64,000 bases of DNA from Granulicella cerasi (GTDB taxonomy: Bacteria > Acidobacteriota > Terriglobia > Terriglobales > Acidobacteriaceae). The position numbers and the translations under genes were made by a program. The stretch is from contig NZ_JAGSYD010000003.1 in NCBI RefSeq assembly GCF_025685575.1, positions 914,917-978,916 of the forward strand, written 5' to 3'. Below the pieces are notes generated by a model, which had not been told where the DNA came from, made no database searches, and saw only the letters and a program-made list of their open reading frames with translations. Numbering within the stretch: the stretch's first letter is position 1; each line of letters opens with the position of its first letter. Below, piece after piece: positions 63,913 to 64,000 of the stretch.

Positions 63913-64000
63913 TGCCGGCGATCACCTAATCTCCCACACACTTGCGCGTGCAGTACCATCGGCCCAACGAGGCTTAACTTCCGTGTTCGAGATGGGAACG
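63913..64000 (-). rRNA. rrf: 5S ribosomal RNA (partial, 3' portion)
   Basis: The reverse strand reads CGAACACGGAAGTTAAGCC and later GGGCCGATGGTACTGC, both universal 5S features (loop B / helix III and helices IV-V). The 5' part is beyond the right edge. Its direction shows that an rRNA operon runs leftward into the window. Confidence 0.95.

Overview
The window is about 61% GC and densely coded on both strands. It is a stretch of chromosome from a Gram-negative bacterium, most likely an acidobacterium of the Terriglobia (Terriglobus, Granulicella or Edaphobacter type). This is inferred from the large carboxypeptidase-regulatory-like TonB-dependent receptor, the YXWGXW lipoprotein, the ImuA-ImuB-DnaE2 cassette, a PExPT-type C-terminal sorting signal next to an exopolysaccharide locus, and a recurrent intergenic palindrome family. 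Nothing indicates a plasmid, prophage or intact insertion sequence.

Layout. 1-8700: mixed metabolism (a GYF-like fragment, a VOC protein, a secreted protein, a GH13 alpha-glucosidase, an FmdE-like zinc protein, a methyltransferase, a TonB-dependent receptor) and gatCA. 8714-20179: an envelope polysaccharide region with a DUF721 gene, GT9 and sugar-phosphate transferase genes, rfbC, then a leftward operon of Wza-like exporter, Wzz-like co-polymerase, Wzy/ligase-like membrane protein, DXD glycosyltransferase, GT9 enzyme and HAD phosphatase; a 54-residue signal-peptide-plus-sorting-signal protein lies just upstream. 20333-27481: an HNH protein, a 50-residue protein, tRNA-Ile2 and the error-prone repair operon imuA-imuB-dnaE2. 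27487-37265: yraN, pyrG, DUF4230, acyltransferase, pyrH, cytochrome c, AIM24-like and trpC-trpF. 37497-48328: rpsD, a metallo-beta-lactamase-fold protein, a dipeptidase, acnA, the YXWGXW lipoprotein, mntH and dut. 48531-57879: two GT39-type membrane glycosyltransferases, rplU-rpmA, a dienelactone hydrolase, and a divergent TonB / Oar-like receptor pair. 58122-63813: flavodoxin, rplM-rpsI, rpsB-tsf, a RelE-like toxin remnant and rtcB. The right edge enters a ribosomal RNA operon through its 5S gene (minus strand).

How the genes work together. The 9-20 kb genes would build a lipid-linked sugar repeat, polymerise it with controlled chain length and export it through an outer-membrane channel. 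imuA, imuB and dnaE2 have overlapping frames and sit behind an 18-bp near-palindrome that could be their damage-response operator. The translation genes are split into four transcription units, several with long leaders or hairpins at the first ribosome-binding site.

The most unusual non-coding content is (i) at least eight copies of a hairpin repeat, mostly as inverted pairs, including a 156-bp tandem duplication, and (ii) four intergenic arrays of degenerate 7-bp units, three of them arranged as inverted arrays that would fold into hairpins.
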